Shown: piece by piece, positions 26,193 through 34,394 of the stretch | How positions within the stretch are numbered: the stretch's first letter is position 1 | Layout: each line of letters opens with the position of its first letter | Position numbers and translations under genes: made by a program | Notes under the pieces: generated by a model | What the model was told of the DNA's origin: nothing | The model's database searches: none | Seen by the model: only the letters and a program-made list of their open reading frames with translations | Source: Clostridium lentum | GTDB taxonomy: Bacteria > Bacillota > Clostridia > Clostridiales > Clostridiaceae | Assembly: GCF_014287815.1 (NCBI RefSeq) | Contig: NZ_JACOOQ010000005.1 | Span: 62,001-126,000 of the forward strand | DNA: 64,000 bases | Reading direction: 5' to 3'

Positions 26193-26607
26193 TATCAGTT
26201 CTCCTATATATTTCTCTTGTAATCTTTTCATGAGATGAACCATTGAATTCTTCAAAATCAATTAATTTCCATGAATCATCATTTACATTAATATCAAAAT
26301 GTAAATCTGCAGGGTAAATTCTATTCCATTTATAAATAATTAAAATATTGATTTTATCCTCATATAGTTTTAATAACTTATCTTCTACTAAAAAGAAACC
26401 ATCATTGGATAAATTAAGAAAGTCTTCAGAAACCTTGATGTTTCCAGTGTCAATATCTTTAAAAAGTTTATAGGAATAATTATTCATAAATAAATTTTTA
26501 TTGTGGATAAATTGCTTTATATTTAATCGAAGTATTTTATCCTGACTTTGCCTTCTTTTATTGAAGAGCATTCCATTTTTATCATCTAGACAGACAATAA
26601 TATTCAT
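26176..26607 (-). CDS. Conserved-looking small protein co-transcribed with the nuclease
   Basis: 143 residues with a perfect AGGAGG site. MNIIVCLDDKNGMLFNKRRQ at the start and ILIIYKWNRIYPADLHFDIN and EFNGSSHEKITREIYRRT near the end give an alpha/beta appearance without transmembrane segments or signal, so it should be cytoplasmic. I recall similar clostridial proteins annotated only as hypothetical, sometimes as a ribonuclease Z, which no motif here supports. Its end overlaps the nuclease start by 17 bases, implying translational coupling. Function unknown. Confidence 0.7.
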   Translation of the reverse strand: MNIIVCLDDKNGMLFNKRRQSQDKILRLNIKQFIHNKNLFMNNYSYKLFKDIDTGNIKVSEDFLNLSNDGFFLVEDKLLKLYEDKINILIIYKWNRIYPADLHFDINVNDDSWKLIDFEEFNGSSHEKITREIYRRTDNEKTT

Positions 26608-26797
26608 AGTAAACCTCCTGATCTTTTTATTTCTGTTAATATTATAGCAAATATTATTATAGTAAATATAAGAAATTTATTTCCATAGAAATAAATGAAA
26701 CTAGTACTTATAATAGCATTTATGGTATACTTCTTAATAGACATTAATGTCAATAAATTAAAGAAATAAGTATGAAGTATAGGAGTATTATAAAATT

Positions 26798-28048
26798 ATG
26801 AATAAGCACAGGTTATTGGCAATATTACTTACACTAGGATGTATGATAAATTTAACTGGATGCAGTAGAGATATAGTAAAAGCAGCAAGTGGTGCAAATG
26901 TCCAAGAAAGGGCTGTTGAAGCTGAAAATGTTAATAAAGGTAAGAAATCAGATGGTGAGAATGATAGAATTTCACAGGAGGAGCTGGCTGATATTATATC
27001 TGAAGATGATACTTTGGAAAAAATAGTAGATCCAGCTTATGAAGAGGTGGAAAGATATTTAGATGAAGAAAGTGCATATAAGGGGTTTCAAGGCGTGGCA
27101 TTGGTAGCGCAAGGCAATGAAATTAAATTTGCTAAAGCTTATGGAAATGCAGATTATGATGATAATATAGTAAATAAAGTAAATACACGTTTTGCTATAG
27201 CCTCAAATACAAAACAATTTACAGCAGTAGCTATAATGCAACTGATGGAAGATGGGAAAATAAATCTTGATGATACCATTGATAAGTATTTTCCAAAGTT
27301 TAAATATGCAAATCAGATAACAGTAAGAGAGTTATTACAAATGAGATCAGGTCTTGTAGACTATTTAAATGCAGCAGAATTGTATTTTAAAGATGAGGAG
27401 AGTTTAAAAATATTAAATGATTATAGAGAAAAGGCATATTTTGATGAATATGTATCAGATTCAAGATGGACAGCAGATATAATCCTAAATAATTTATATT
27501 TAAGTGAATTACAATTTGAACCTGGACAAGCATATGATTACTGTAATACAAATTACTATCTACTTGGTTTAATAATTGAACAAGCCTCTGGAGTTTCATA
27601 TGAAGATTATATAAAAGAAAATATTTTTAAGCCTTGTGGAATGAAAATATCAAGTATGAGTGCAGAGGATACAGATGCAAAAGGTCATGGCAGTGTTGAA
27701 TCAGGTGAAATTGTTGTAAATCCTAAATTTACGTTTGCAGCTGGTAATATATATACTAATGTATATGATTTACTTAGATGGGAGAGAATGCTACATACAG
27801 GAAAATTACTTTCACAAGAGTCTTATAATGAAATGATAACACCTTCAGAAGATAGTGGATATGGATTTGGTTTAATAATTAGTGATGGAATTATAAGACA
27901 TAGTGGTGTTATTGATGGATTTAATTCTTACACAGAATATGACTCAGCAAAGGATATTACAATAATAATTTTAGAAAACTATGATCCATCAACATCAATT
28001 CTTGAAGCTAAATATGACGGTGCCATCATACGAGGATTAATAAAATAG
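26798..28048 (+). CDS. Beta-lactamase-family serine hydrolase, lipoprotein
   Basis: 416 residues behind ATAGGAG. MNKHRLLAILLTLGCMINLT then GCSRD is a lipoprotein signal (lipobox LTGC). After a charged linker the class-C/PBP-like domain begins near 90. The nucleophile motif SNTK lies in FAIASNTKQFTAVAIMQLME, the YCN motif in YDYCNTNYYLLG and HSGVIDGF takes the third-motif position. These enzymes range over D,D-peptidases and esterases; the substrate here cannot be told. It is expected on the outer face of the membrane, so it is probably not a resistance beta-lactamase. Confidence 0.85.
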   Translation: MNKHRLLAILLTLGCMINLTGCSRDIVKAASGANVQERAVEAENVNKGKKSDGENDRISQEELADIISEDDTLEKIVDPAYEEVERYLDEESAYKGFQGVALVAQGNEIKFAKAYGNADYDDNIVNKVNTRFAIASNTKQFTAVAIMQLMEDGKINLDDTIDKYFPKFKYANQITVRELLQMRSGLVDYLNAAELYFKDEESLKILNDYREKAYFDEYVSDSRWTADIILNNLYLSELQFEPGQAYDYCNTNYYLLGLIIEQASGVSYEDYIKENIFKPCGMKISSMSAEDTDAKGHGSVESGEIVVNPKFTFAAGNIYTNVYDLLRWERMLHTGKLLSQESYNEMITPSEDSGYGFGLIISDGIIRHSGVIDGFNSYTEYDSAKDITIIILENYDPSTSILEAKYDGAIIRGLIK

Positions 28049-28058
28049 AAATATAAAT

Positions 28059-28085
28059 GCAGTTTAGATTAATAATCTAAACTGC
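28059..28085. terminator. Hairpin between convergent genes
   Basis: GCAGTTTAGATTA and TAATCTAAACTGC form a near-perfect palindrome between the hydrolase and the thioredoxin-like gene; it can act in both directions. Confidence 0.75.
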
Positions 28086-28101
28086 GTTCTTTATAAAAAA
28101 T

Positions 28102-28452
28102 TTATTTTATCATAGTTAGTATTTCATCTTCTGACATTGAAGAATCACAACGAGTTTCCAATTCTCCATTTTTGCTGACAATAAATCCAGGAACTGTTAC
28201 AATGTGATATTTTTCTCTAAATGAACTTATTTCATTATCGGAAAAATTATCACTATTTACATAGTGAATTGTAGTATTTAGCTTGTTATATAAGTTACCT
28301 AACTTTTTAGCAAACTTACGGCAATACGGACATGTTTCTCTACCTATATAAACGACAGTAAGTTTTTCTGATGATAATAATTTATCAGCTTCTGTTGAAG
28401 GTATTTGCTTAAATGATTTTACGTCTTCTTTATATGTATTTTCTCCAAACAT
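28102..28452 (-). CDS. Thioredoxin-like protein with CPYC active site
   Basis: 116 residues with AAGGAGG upstream of ATG 28452. LTVVYIGRETCPYCRKFAKKLGNLY has a CPYC redox centre (glutaredoxin-type dipeptide in a thioredoxin fold). YHIVTVPGFIVSKNGEL gives the cis-Pro loop. No signal peptide, so cytoplasmic. It resembles the PedC/BrcD-like and small clostridial thioredoxin group. Likely a thiol-disulfide reductase; its partner is unknown. Confidence 0.82.
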   Translation of the reverse strand: MFGENTYKEDVKSFKQIPSTEADKLLSSEKLTVVYIGRETCPYCRKFAKKLGNLYNKLNTTIHYVNSDNFSDNEISSFREKYHIVTVPGFIVSKNGELETRCDSSMSEDEILTMIK

Positions 28453-28718
28453 AAATTTTCCTCCTTATTTTTTTAAAATAATTATATCAAAAAAAGATAA
28501 TCTATCAACTTAAATTTAAGATTAATTAATAAAAATATAAGATTAATTGTAAAATATAGGTATGTTAATAAATATTATAGGTTAATTTATTGATAATAAT
28601 AAATAGAATTATGGTAATAGTTTTAAAGATGCTAAAAAATTTTGACTAAAGTAAAAAAACATATATAATAAAAGAAGTGATTTTTTTGCGAAAATAGATA
28701 TGAGGTGACTTAGTTTTT

Positions 28719-29846
28719 ATGAAGGATAAAGATAAATTACAAGAAGAGATTTTAAAGGCTGATATGAAGAACGTTGAGAAGATATGGAAAGAGTCAGATG
28801 GAGAACAGACATTAGCAGCATTATTAGAAAAAATGACTAAAGATGAGCTAGTTAAGGTTGCTAAAAAATATGATGTTAAAGGTATTACATCTTTAAAGAA
28901 GGCTGAAGTTGTTGAAAGAATAAGAGAAGTTATCATAAAGAATGTAGATTTAATGATTAATTCATTAGAAGAAACTTCAATAAAATTCTTACAAGAATTA
29001 ATAAATTATGGTGGTGTTAAAAAGTATCAATGTGATTTATTAATAAATTCAAACTTTTTAAGAAATAGAGGTATTGTATTTACAGCATCTATAAATGGAG
29101 AATTATATGTTATCTTACCAGAAGAACTAAGAGTATTATTAAAAGAAAAGATAACAAAAGATGTTATGACCGCTGCTAGAGAAAAGAGCGACTTAATCAA
29201 GGCTATTGCAGGAAGTACATATTATTATGGGGTAGTTTCATATTCAGCCATAAGAGAAATTCTAGAATCTACATTTAATACTGAAGTTACAGATGAAAAA
29301 ATAAAAGAGTTAGTATTAATTGGAGAAGAATTAGGATATGACTATGTTATAGAAGAAGATGGATTATGTCATATAGATGTTGAAAATTCAAATAAAATTG
29401 TTAAGCTTCAAAAGAAAAACAAGAAGAATATTTGTAAATTTGATAAGAAGACTTTAATAAAAGCGGGTGTTCCAGATTTTATGGAAGAACATAAAAGTGG
29501 GAAAAATTTACAAAGAGCTTTAGGTGAAATGTTTATAATAGATAAAGAAATTTTAAAAGATGAGATGGATTCATTTACTATAAGTATTAAAAATGAAATG
29601 CCTATGGAAAAATCTATAAATTTATTCTTAGATGCATATGAAATTGATAATGAAGAAGAAAAGAATATTTTTGCCTATGAATTAGAACATTTAGCTAAAA
29701 GTATAAAAAGATGGTCATTAAATGGATATTCTGAAAATGAAATAACAAAGCTTGAACAAAGAGTTGTTAATGAAGTGAATATAGGAAGAAATGATCCTTG
29801 TTTATGCGGAAGTAAAAAGAAGTATAAAAAATGTTGTGGAAGATAA
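28719..29846 (+). CDS. SEC-C motif protein with N-terminal Rho-N/SAP-like segment
   Basis: 375 residues. Residues about 40-70 (LLEKMTKDELVKVAKKYDVKGITSLKKAEVVERIREVI) resemble a SAP/Rho-N helical module used in nucleic-acid binding. The middle is helical and unassigned. The C-terminus, VNIGRNDPCLCGSKKKYKKCCGR, is a textbook SEC-C zinc-binding motif (CxCx8CC) as in SecA and YecA. Such proteins are thought to use the motif in protein or ribosome contacts. Single gene, ending just before a palindromic element. Confidence 0.8.
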   Translation: MKDKDKLQEEILKADMKNVEKIWKESDGEQTLAALLEKMTKDELVKVAKKYDVKGITSLKKAEVVERIREVIIKNVDLMINSLEETSIKFLQELINYGGVKKYQCDLLINSNFLRNRGIVFTASINGELYVILPEELRVLLKEKITKDVMTAAREKSDLIKAIAGSTYYYGVVSYSAIREILESTFNTEVTDEKIKELVLIGEELGYDYVIEEDGLCHIDVENSNKIVKLQKKNKKNICKFDKKTLIKAGVPDFMEEHKSGKNLQRALGEMFIIDKEILKDEMDSFTISIKNEMPMEKSINLFLDAYEIDNEEEKNIFAYELEHLAKSIKRWSLNGYSENEITKLEQRVVNEVNIGRNDPCLCGSKKKYKKCCGR

Positions 29847-29882
29847 TACATAATATAGTACGAATATAAATTTTTATAATAT

Positions 29883-29980
29883 GGGGATGTCGCATTAAGA
29901 ATAAATAATACAATATATTGTGTTGATTTTTAATTATCAAAACAATATATTGTATATAAAATTTTTAGTGTGACATCCCC
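29883..29980. repeat. 98-bp palindromic MITE-like element
   Basis: It begins GGGGATGTCGCATTAA and ends TTTTTAGTGTGACATCCCC; the ends are inverted repeats, and the interior continues with ATACAATATATTGT mirrored by ACAATATATTGTAT, so nearly the whole unit folds into one hairpin. ATAT flanks it on both sides (29879-29882 and 29981-29984), a possible 4-bp target duplication. No coding capacity. It could also work as a terminator for the SEC-C gene, since T residues follow. Confidence 0.6.
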
Positions 29981-29984
29981 ATAT

Positions 29985-30189
29985 TTTTATTTGAAAAAAA
30001 TTAAAAAAAATAAGGCGTTTTATATATTTTTTATACTATTTAAAAATATATAATATGTATTTTTCTGTAAAAAGCATAAATTACTAAGATTTTATCAAAT
30101 ATTATCTTACTGTACAAGAAATAAAAAGTAGCCTCATATAATATATTGAAGTTTAGAGTAAGGCTAATATTCAGTAAGGAGTGGTTAAG
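29985..30189. other. AT-rich gap before the DUF3592 gene
   Basis: With the palindromic element before it this makes a gap of over 300 bases. Apart from that element I see no gene, RNA or clear promoter here. Confidence 0.3.
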
Positions 30190-30597
30190 GTGTTGAGAGT
30201 ATTTGTTTTTGCTATAGGTTTTATTATGGTTGCTTTTGCAATAAGATTTTTTATTGATGAAATTATGCTGTATAAAAATGGCGTAAGAAAGGAAGCAACT
30301 TTAATATTGATGAAACCTTATAATCATGTTGATATAAATAAATATAGAAATAAAGTATATGATGTTGGGATAGAACCTATTTTAGAAGTAGACAATGGGA
30401 ATAAAAAAGTGATAATTGAATATGATGATTATGATGAATTTAAATATTTAAAAGTTGGTGATAAGGTAAAAGTTATATATCCCAAGGAAAACATAGGCGA
30501 GATAAAGAGATACTCATTTTTTAAAATATTTAAAACTAGTATAGCATTATCTTTAATAGCAGTTTTTATCATTTTTGTAGGAACAAGTTTATTATAA
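30190..30597 (+). CDS. DUF3592-like small membrane protein
   Basis: 135 residues from GTG 30190, eight bases behind AAGGAG; a GTG at 30181 overlaps that site. Two membrane segments (LRVFVFAIGFIMVAFAIRFF and IALSLIAVFIIFVGTSLL) flank an external or cytoplasmic beta-rich loop: KEATLILMKPYN, KVIIEYDDYDEFKYLKVGDKVKVIYPKENIGEI. This topology and the VGDKVKVIYPKEN block are typical of DUF3592 proteins, which are uncharacterised. Confidence 0.65.
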   Translation: MLRVFVFAIGFIMVAFAIRFFIDEIMLYKNGVRKEATLILMKPYNHVDINKYRNKVYDVGIEPILEVDNGNKKVIIEYDDYDEFKYLKVGDKVKVIYPKENIGEIKRYSFFKIFKTSIALSLIAVFIIFVGTSLL

Positions 30598-30620
30598 AGG
30601 TGGAACTTATTCCACTTTTT
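30596..30620 (+). terminator. Intrinsic terminator after DUF3592 gene
   Basis: GTGGAA / TTCCAC stem with a CTTA loop, A-rich before and T-rich after. Confidence 0.85.
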
Positions 30621-30695
30621 CTTTTATAGGAATATTATTTAATTGATTTCGAAAGGAATTTTTATTATTATTAAATATAGGAGTGACATATTTTT

Positions 30696-31172
30696 ATGGA
30701 GAGTGAACTTATGGATAAAAATGAATCAAAATTTGTTTTAAATAGATTGTTAGTACAGTTATATGGAGATATATTGAAAATAGAAGAAAAGTCTTTGCAA
30801 GAAGGAGAGTTCTCCGATTTATCAGTTACTGAAATACATATTATAGAGGCCATTGGTATTAAAGGATGTAGGACTATGAGTGAAATTGCTTATGATTTAA
30901 GCATTACAGTAGGAACACTGACTACAGCAATTAATAAATTGATTAAGAAAGAATATGTAGAAAGAAAACGTATTGAAGAGGATAGAAGAGTGGTTCTTGT
31001 TAATCTTACAGATAGAGGAAAACTTGCTTATGATAATCATGCCAAATTTCATGCTGATATGATAGATAGGCTGATTGAAGGATTTGAAAAAAAAGAGGAA
31101 CTTGTCTTGATTTCTACTTTAAGCAAATTAACAAACTTCTTTGAAGAAAAATATCATTTAATAAAAAAATAA
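30696..31172 (+). CDS. MarR-family transcriptional regulator
   Basis: 158 residues. The winged-helix core is clear: TEIHIIEAIG, RTMSEIAYDLSITVGTLTTAINKLIKKEYVERKRIEEDRRVVLVNLTDRGK. Two start codons are possible, ATG 30696 (AGGAGTGA 10 bases upstream) and ATG 30711. The protein should act as a dimeric cytoplasmic repressor, but its ligand and targets are unknown. A strong terminator separates it from the ABC transporter, so a regulatory link is speculative. Confidence 0.88.
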   Translation: MESELMDKNESKFVLNRLLVQLYGDILKIEEKSLQEGEFSDLSVTEIHIIEAIGIKGCRTMSEIAYDLSITVGTLTTAINKLIKKEYVERKRIEEDRRVVLVNLTDRGKLAYDNHAKFHADMIDRLIEGFEKKEELVLISTLSKLTNFFEEKYHLIKK

Positions 31173-31183
31173 TAATTATATTT

Positions 31184-31224
31184 AAGGAATTAATTTTAAA
31201 AAATAAAATTAATTCCTTTTTTTT
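31184..31224 (+). terminator. Intrinsic terminator after marR-like gene
   Basis: AAGGAATTAATTTTA / TAAAATTAATTCCTT stem followed by T residues. Confidence 0.92.
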
Positions 31225-31287
31225 AAATAAATAAAAGCTAAGTGAAATATATATATAAATATATATTTTATTAGGGGTGGTGAATAA

Positions 31288-32292
31288 ATGAAGAATAAAT
31301 TTAAGCTGCTATCTATATTAAGTGAGGTGATATTGTTAAGTATATTATGCGGCTGCTCAGATAATAAAAAAAATACAGGAAAAGATGATGAAATTTATCA
31401 AATAGGAATAAATCAAATTGTACAGCATTCTGCCTTGGATTCAGCAAGGGAAGGATTTATTGATGGACTAAGAGAGAAAGGATATGTTGATGGAGATAAT
31501 ATAAAAATTGACTATGAAAATGCTCAAGGTGATGTATCCATTGCTCAAACTATAAGCAAACAATTTGTAAATAATGGTGTTGATATGATTTTTGCAATTT
31601 CCACATCTTCAGCTCAATCTGCTTATAATGCAACAAAAGAAATACCTATAGTCTTTACAGCTGTAACTGATCCTGTAGCAGCAGGAATAGCTAATAGCTT
31701 TGAAAGTTCTGGTAATAATGTTACAGGGATGTCAGATATGGTTTCTATGACAGAGCAAATTGCTTTATTGCAAGATATTATACCAAGTATAGAAAAAATA
31801 GGGGTTATCTATAATACTTCAGAAGCAAATTCAATAGTTCAAGTTGATGAATTAAAAGCTGCCGCTAAAGAAAGAAACTTAGAAGTGAAGGAAATATCAA
31901 TTACCACTATCAATGAGATAAATCAAAATCTATCAGCAAATATAAAAGATATTGATGCATTGTATATTCCTACTGATAATACTGTGGCATCAGCATATGA
32001 ATTAGTAGGAAGTATATGTTTAAACAATAATATACCGATGTTATGTGCTGAAGAAGCAGGAGTGAGTAAGGGCGGCTTGTGTTCTATAGGAATAGATTAT
32101 TATAAGTTAGGAAAAGAAGCAGGATATAAAGCGGTGAAGGTTATTGAAGGTATGGTTCCTTCTGAGATAAAGATTGAAAAATCATCAGATATGACTGTTA
32201 CTATCAATTCTGATGTAGCAAAAAAAATTAATATAGAAATACCTAAAGAAATTGAAGAAAATGCTCAAATTGTAACTGGAGGAGTGAACTAA
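31288..32292 (+). CDS. ABC transporter substrate-binding lipoprotein (TrpX-like)
   Basis: 334 residues behind GGGGTGG. Lipoprotein signal with lipobox ILCGC (Cys about 23). The mature part matches the ABC-type solute-binding family PF04392: IGINQIVQHSALDSAREGFIDGLREKGYVDGDNI, ISTSSAQSAYNATKEIPIVFTAVTDPVAAG, NVTGMSDMV and YKLGKEAGYKAVKVIEG. Members are often annotated as tryptophan or tyrosine transporters when a T-box precedes them. No T-box is present here, so the substrate is open. It heads a three-gene operon with permease and ATPase. Confidence 0.88.
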   Translation: MKNKFKLLSILSEVILLSILCGCSDNKKNTGKDDEIYQIGINQIVQHSALDSAREGFIDGLREKGYVDGDNIKIDYENAQGDVSIAQTISKQFVNNGVDMIFAISTSSAQSAYNATKEIPIVFTAVTDPVAAGIANSFESSGNNVTGMSDMVSMTEQIALLQDIIPSIEKIGVIYNTSEANSIVQVDELKAAAKERNLEVKEISITTINEINQNLSANIKDIDALYIPTDNTVASAYELVGSICLNNNIPMLCAEEAGVSKGGLCSIGIDYYKLGKEAGYKAVKVIEGMVPSEIKIEKSSDMTVTINSDVAKKINIEIPKEIEENAQIVTGGVN

Positions 32293-33168
32293 ATGAATCT
32301 TATAATTAATGCCATTGAAGAAGGTCTGCTATTTTCTATTGTTTCAATGGGAGTATATATAACATATAAGATTCTTGATTTTCCGGATCTTTCGGTGGAT
32401 GGCACCTATCCATTAGGGGCAGCCATAACAGCAGTTCTTCTTGTAAATGGAGTTAATCCTTGGCTGGCAATTATAATTTCATCAGCTGGAGGGGCCATTG
32501 CAGGTTGGATAACAGCCTTTTTACATGTAAAACTTAAGATAAGTAATTTGATGTCAGGTATTCTTGTGATGATAGCTCTTTATTCTGTGAATTTAAGGAT
32601 TATGGGAAAATCTAATATGCCGCTATTTAGCACAAATACCATATTTAAGAATGCTGATTTTCAACCTATCTTTATAATAATAATCATAGTAGTTATCTGT
32701 AAGATTATTATAGATACTTTTTTAAAGACTAAAAGAGGTTTCTTACTTATGGCAGTAGGTGATAATGAGCAAGTAGTATCATCTTTAGGAATAAATAAAA
32801 ATAGTGTTAAGGTACTTGGATTAATGCTTAGTAATGGATTAGTGGGAATGGCTGGAGCCATTCAAGCCCAAAAGTATGGTTATGCAGATGTAAATATGGG
32901 GCAAGGAATTGTGGTAATGGGACTAGCAACAGTTGTGATAGGACTAACTATTTTTAGTAAGATTTCATTTATGAAATGCACAACTATATCTATTCTAGGA
33001 GCAATTATCTATAAAGTAGCTATTGCTATTGCTTTAAAAATAAATTTTAATCCTAATGATTTAAAATTAATAACAGCAATAATAGTTATAATTGCCTTAG
33101 CTTCTAATAATGGAATTTTTAAATTTAAAAATAAGAAAAATAAAGAGAGAAGGCGGAGAAAGTGCTGA
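32293..33168 (+). CDS. ABC transporter permease of the TrpXYZ type
   Basis: 291 residues with about eight hydrophobic segments, in the BPD_transp_2 family (YKILDFPDLSVDGTYPLGAAITAVL, GILVMIALYSVNLRIMGKSNMPLF, LSNGLVGMAGAIQAQKYGYADVNMGQGIVVMGLATVVIG). It starts directly after the binding-protein stop codon (spacing zero) and its last seven bases overlap the ATPase gene. Confidence 0.88.
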   Translation: MNLIINAIEEGLLFSIVSMGVYITYKILDFPDLSVDGTYPLGAAITAVLLVNGVNPWLAIIISSAGGAIAGWITAFLHVKLKISNLMSGILVMIALYSVNLRIMGKSNMPLFSTNTIFKNADFQPIFIIIIIVVICKIIIDTFLKTKRGFLLMAVGDNEQVVSSLGINKNSVKVLGLMLSNGLVGMAGAIQAQKYGYADVNMGQGIVVMGLATVVIGLTIFSKISFMKCTTISILGAIIYKVAIAIALKINFNPNDLKLITAIIVIIALASNNGIFKFKNKKNKERRRRKC

Positions 33169-33962
33169 AAATTAAAGATGTATATAAGGTTTTTAATGTA
33201 AATACCATTAATGAAAATAGAGTATTTGATGGATTTTCTCTTCAAGTAGAAAAAGGGGAGTATGTATCAATAATTGGGTCTAATGGTGCTGGCAAGTCTA
33301 CATTACTAAATTTAATAACTGGAAATTTACCAGTGGATAGTGGAAGTATAATGATTGATGGCGAAGAAGTTGTAAAGAAAGAGGAGTATTATAGATGTCG
33401 TTATATAGGGCGTGTATTTCAAAATCCGTCTGTTGGAGTGGCTCCGAATATGAATATATTAGAAAATATGTCGTTAGCAGATAATAAAGGTAAACCATAT
33501 GGAATAAAATTTGCTATAGATAAGAAACGTATAAATTATTATAAAGAAGAACTTAAAAGATTGAATTTAGGTTTAGAAGATAAGCTATATAATAAAGTTA
33601 ACTTATTATCTGGAGGACAAAGACAAGCTTTAACTCTGATTATGGCTGTAATGTCTAATCCTAAAATATTGTTGTTAGATGAACATACAGCAGCATTAGA
33701 TCCTAAAACATCCATAAAAATAATGGATATAACTAATAAAATTATAGAAGAAAAGAAGATAACAACATTAATGGTTACTCATAATATTAAGCAAGCTATA
33801 GAAAGTGGCAATAGATTGATAATGATGCATGAAGGAAAAACAATAATAGATGTTAGTAAAGAAGAGAAGGCAAAGCTAAATAGAGATAGGCTGATTGAAA
33901 TGTTTGGTAAAGCTAATATGGAAGATGTGCTAAGTGATAGAAGTTTATTAAGCACATTTTAG
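33162..33962 (+). CDS. ABC transporter ATPase of the TrpXYZ type
   Basis: 266 residues from GTG 33162, behind GGCGGAG and inside the end of the permease gene. Walker A is GSNGAGKST, the Q-loop VFQNPSVG, the signature LSGGQRQ, Walker B ILLLDEHTAALD and the switch His sits in VTHNIKQA. It energises the importer encoded by the two preceding genes. A strong terminator follows. Confidence 0.93.
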   Translation: MLKIKDVYKVFNVNTINENRVFDGFSLQVEKGEYVSIIGSNGAGKSTLLNLITGNLPVDSGSIMIDGEEVVKKEEYYRCRYIGRVFQNPSVGVAPNMNILENMSLADNKGKPYGIKFAIDKKRINYYKEELKRLNLGLEDKLYNKVNLLSGGQRQALTLIMAVMSNPKILLLDEHTAALDPKTSIKIMDITNKIIEEKKITTLMVTHNIKQAIESGNRLIMMHEGKTIIDVSKEEKAKLNRDRLIEMFGKANMEDVLSDRSLLSTF

Positions 33963-33974
33963 CAATTGTTATAT

Positions 33975-34030
33975 AAAAGAGTAGAAATAGAAGAATAGGA
34001 AAATATTCTAATTCATTTCTACTCTTTTTT
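33975..34030 (+). terminator. Intrinsic terminator of the ABC operon
   Basis: AAAAGAGTAGAAAT pairs with ATTTCTACTCTTTT around an inner AT-rich hairpin, followed by T residues. Confidence 0.88.
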
Positions 34031-34267
34031 GCATTATTTTATAGAAAACTAAAAAATTAAAAATGATTTAATAATAAATTAAATTACTTTTAAAGGAATA
34101 TATGGTGATAATAAAAATACTAATTTAGTTAAAAAATAATCTATGTAAAAGAAAAAGGTAAAAATAAACAAAGTGTCTGAAGATGTTATCAATAGCAATA
34201 AATAAGCATTTTAAGAAAGGAGAGATTTGCATGCAATAAAAAATATGAAAAAAATTAGAAAAAAAGT

Positions 34268-34296
34268 TTGACAAAAAATAAACGATATAATACAAT
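34268..34296 (+). promoter_or_regulatory. adhE promoter
   Basis: Perfect TTGACA (34268-34273), a 17-base spacer and TACAAT (34291-34296). A start near 34303 would place the operator immediately downstream. Confidence 0.7.
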
Positions 34297-34308
34297 AAGG
34301 ATGTGGAC

Positions 34309-34326
34309 ATGTTAAAAATATAACAA
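34309..34326. promoter_or_regulatory. Rex-type operator in front of adhE
   Basis: ATGTTAAAAATATAACAA fits the clostridial Rex consensus TTGTTA-N6-TAACAA at 11 of 12 fixed positions. It lies just after the expected transcription start, a position suited to repression. Rex senses the NADH/NAD+ ratio and is known to control adhE in solventogenic clostridia. Confidence 0.65.
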
Positions 34327-34394
34327 AGTCCTAAAGAAAATAAGTAATTCAATATAAACTATTAATCATAGATTTAAATTCAGGAGGGATTCAA

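Larger units (their letters stand above)
34031..34394. other. adhE upstream region
   Basis: The first 230 bases show no gene. The rest holds the adhE promoter (34268-34296), a Rex-type operator (34309-34326) and a leader of about 90 bases. Confidence 0.5.

Noticed and set aside
26798..28048. Antibiotic-resistance beta-lactamase
   Set aside because: The protein has the serine hydrolase fold motifs but a lipoprotein anchor and only generic class-C-like features; a resistance role cannot be claimed.
31225..31287. T-box leader for the TrpXYZ-like transporter
   Set aside because: The space between the preceding terminator and the gene is only about 60 bases of plain AT-rich DNA; no specifier or antiterminator elements.
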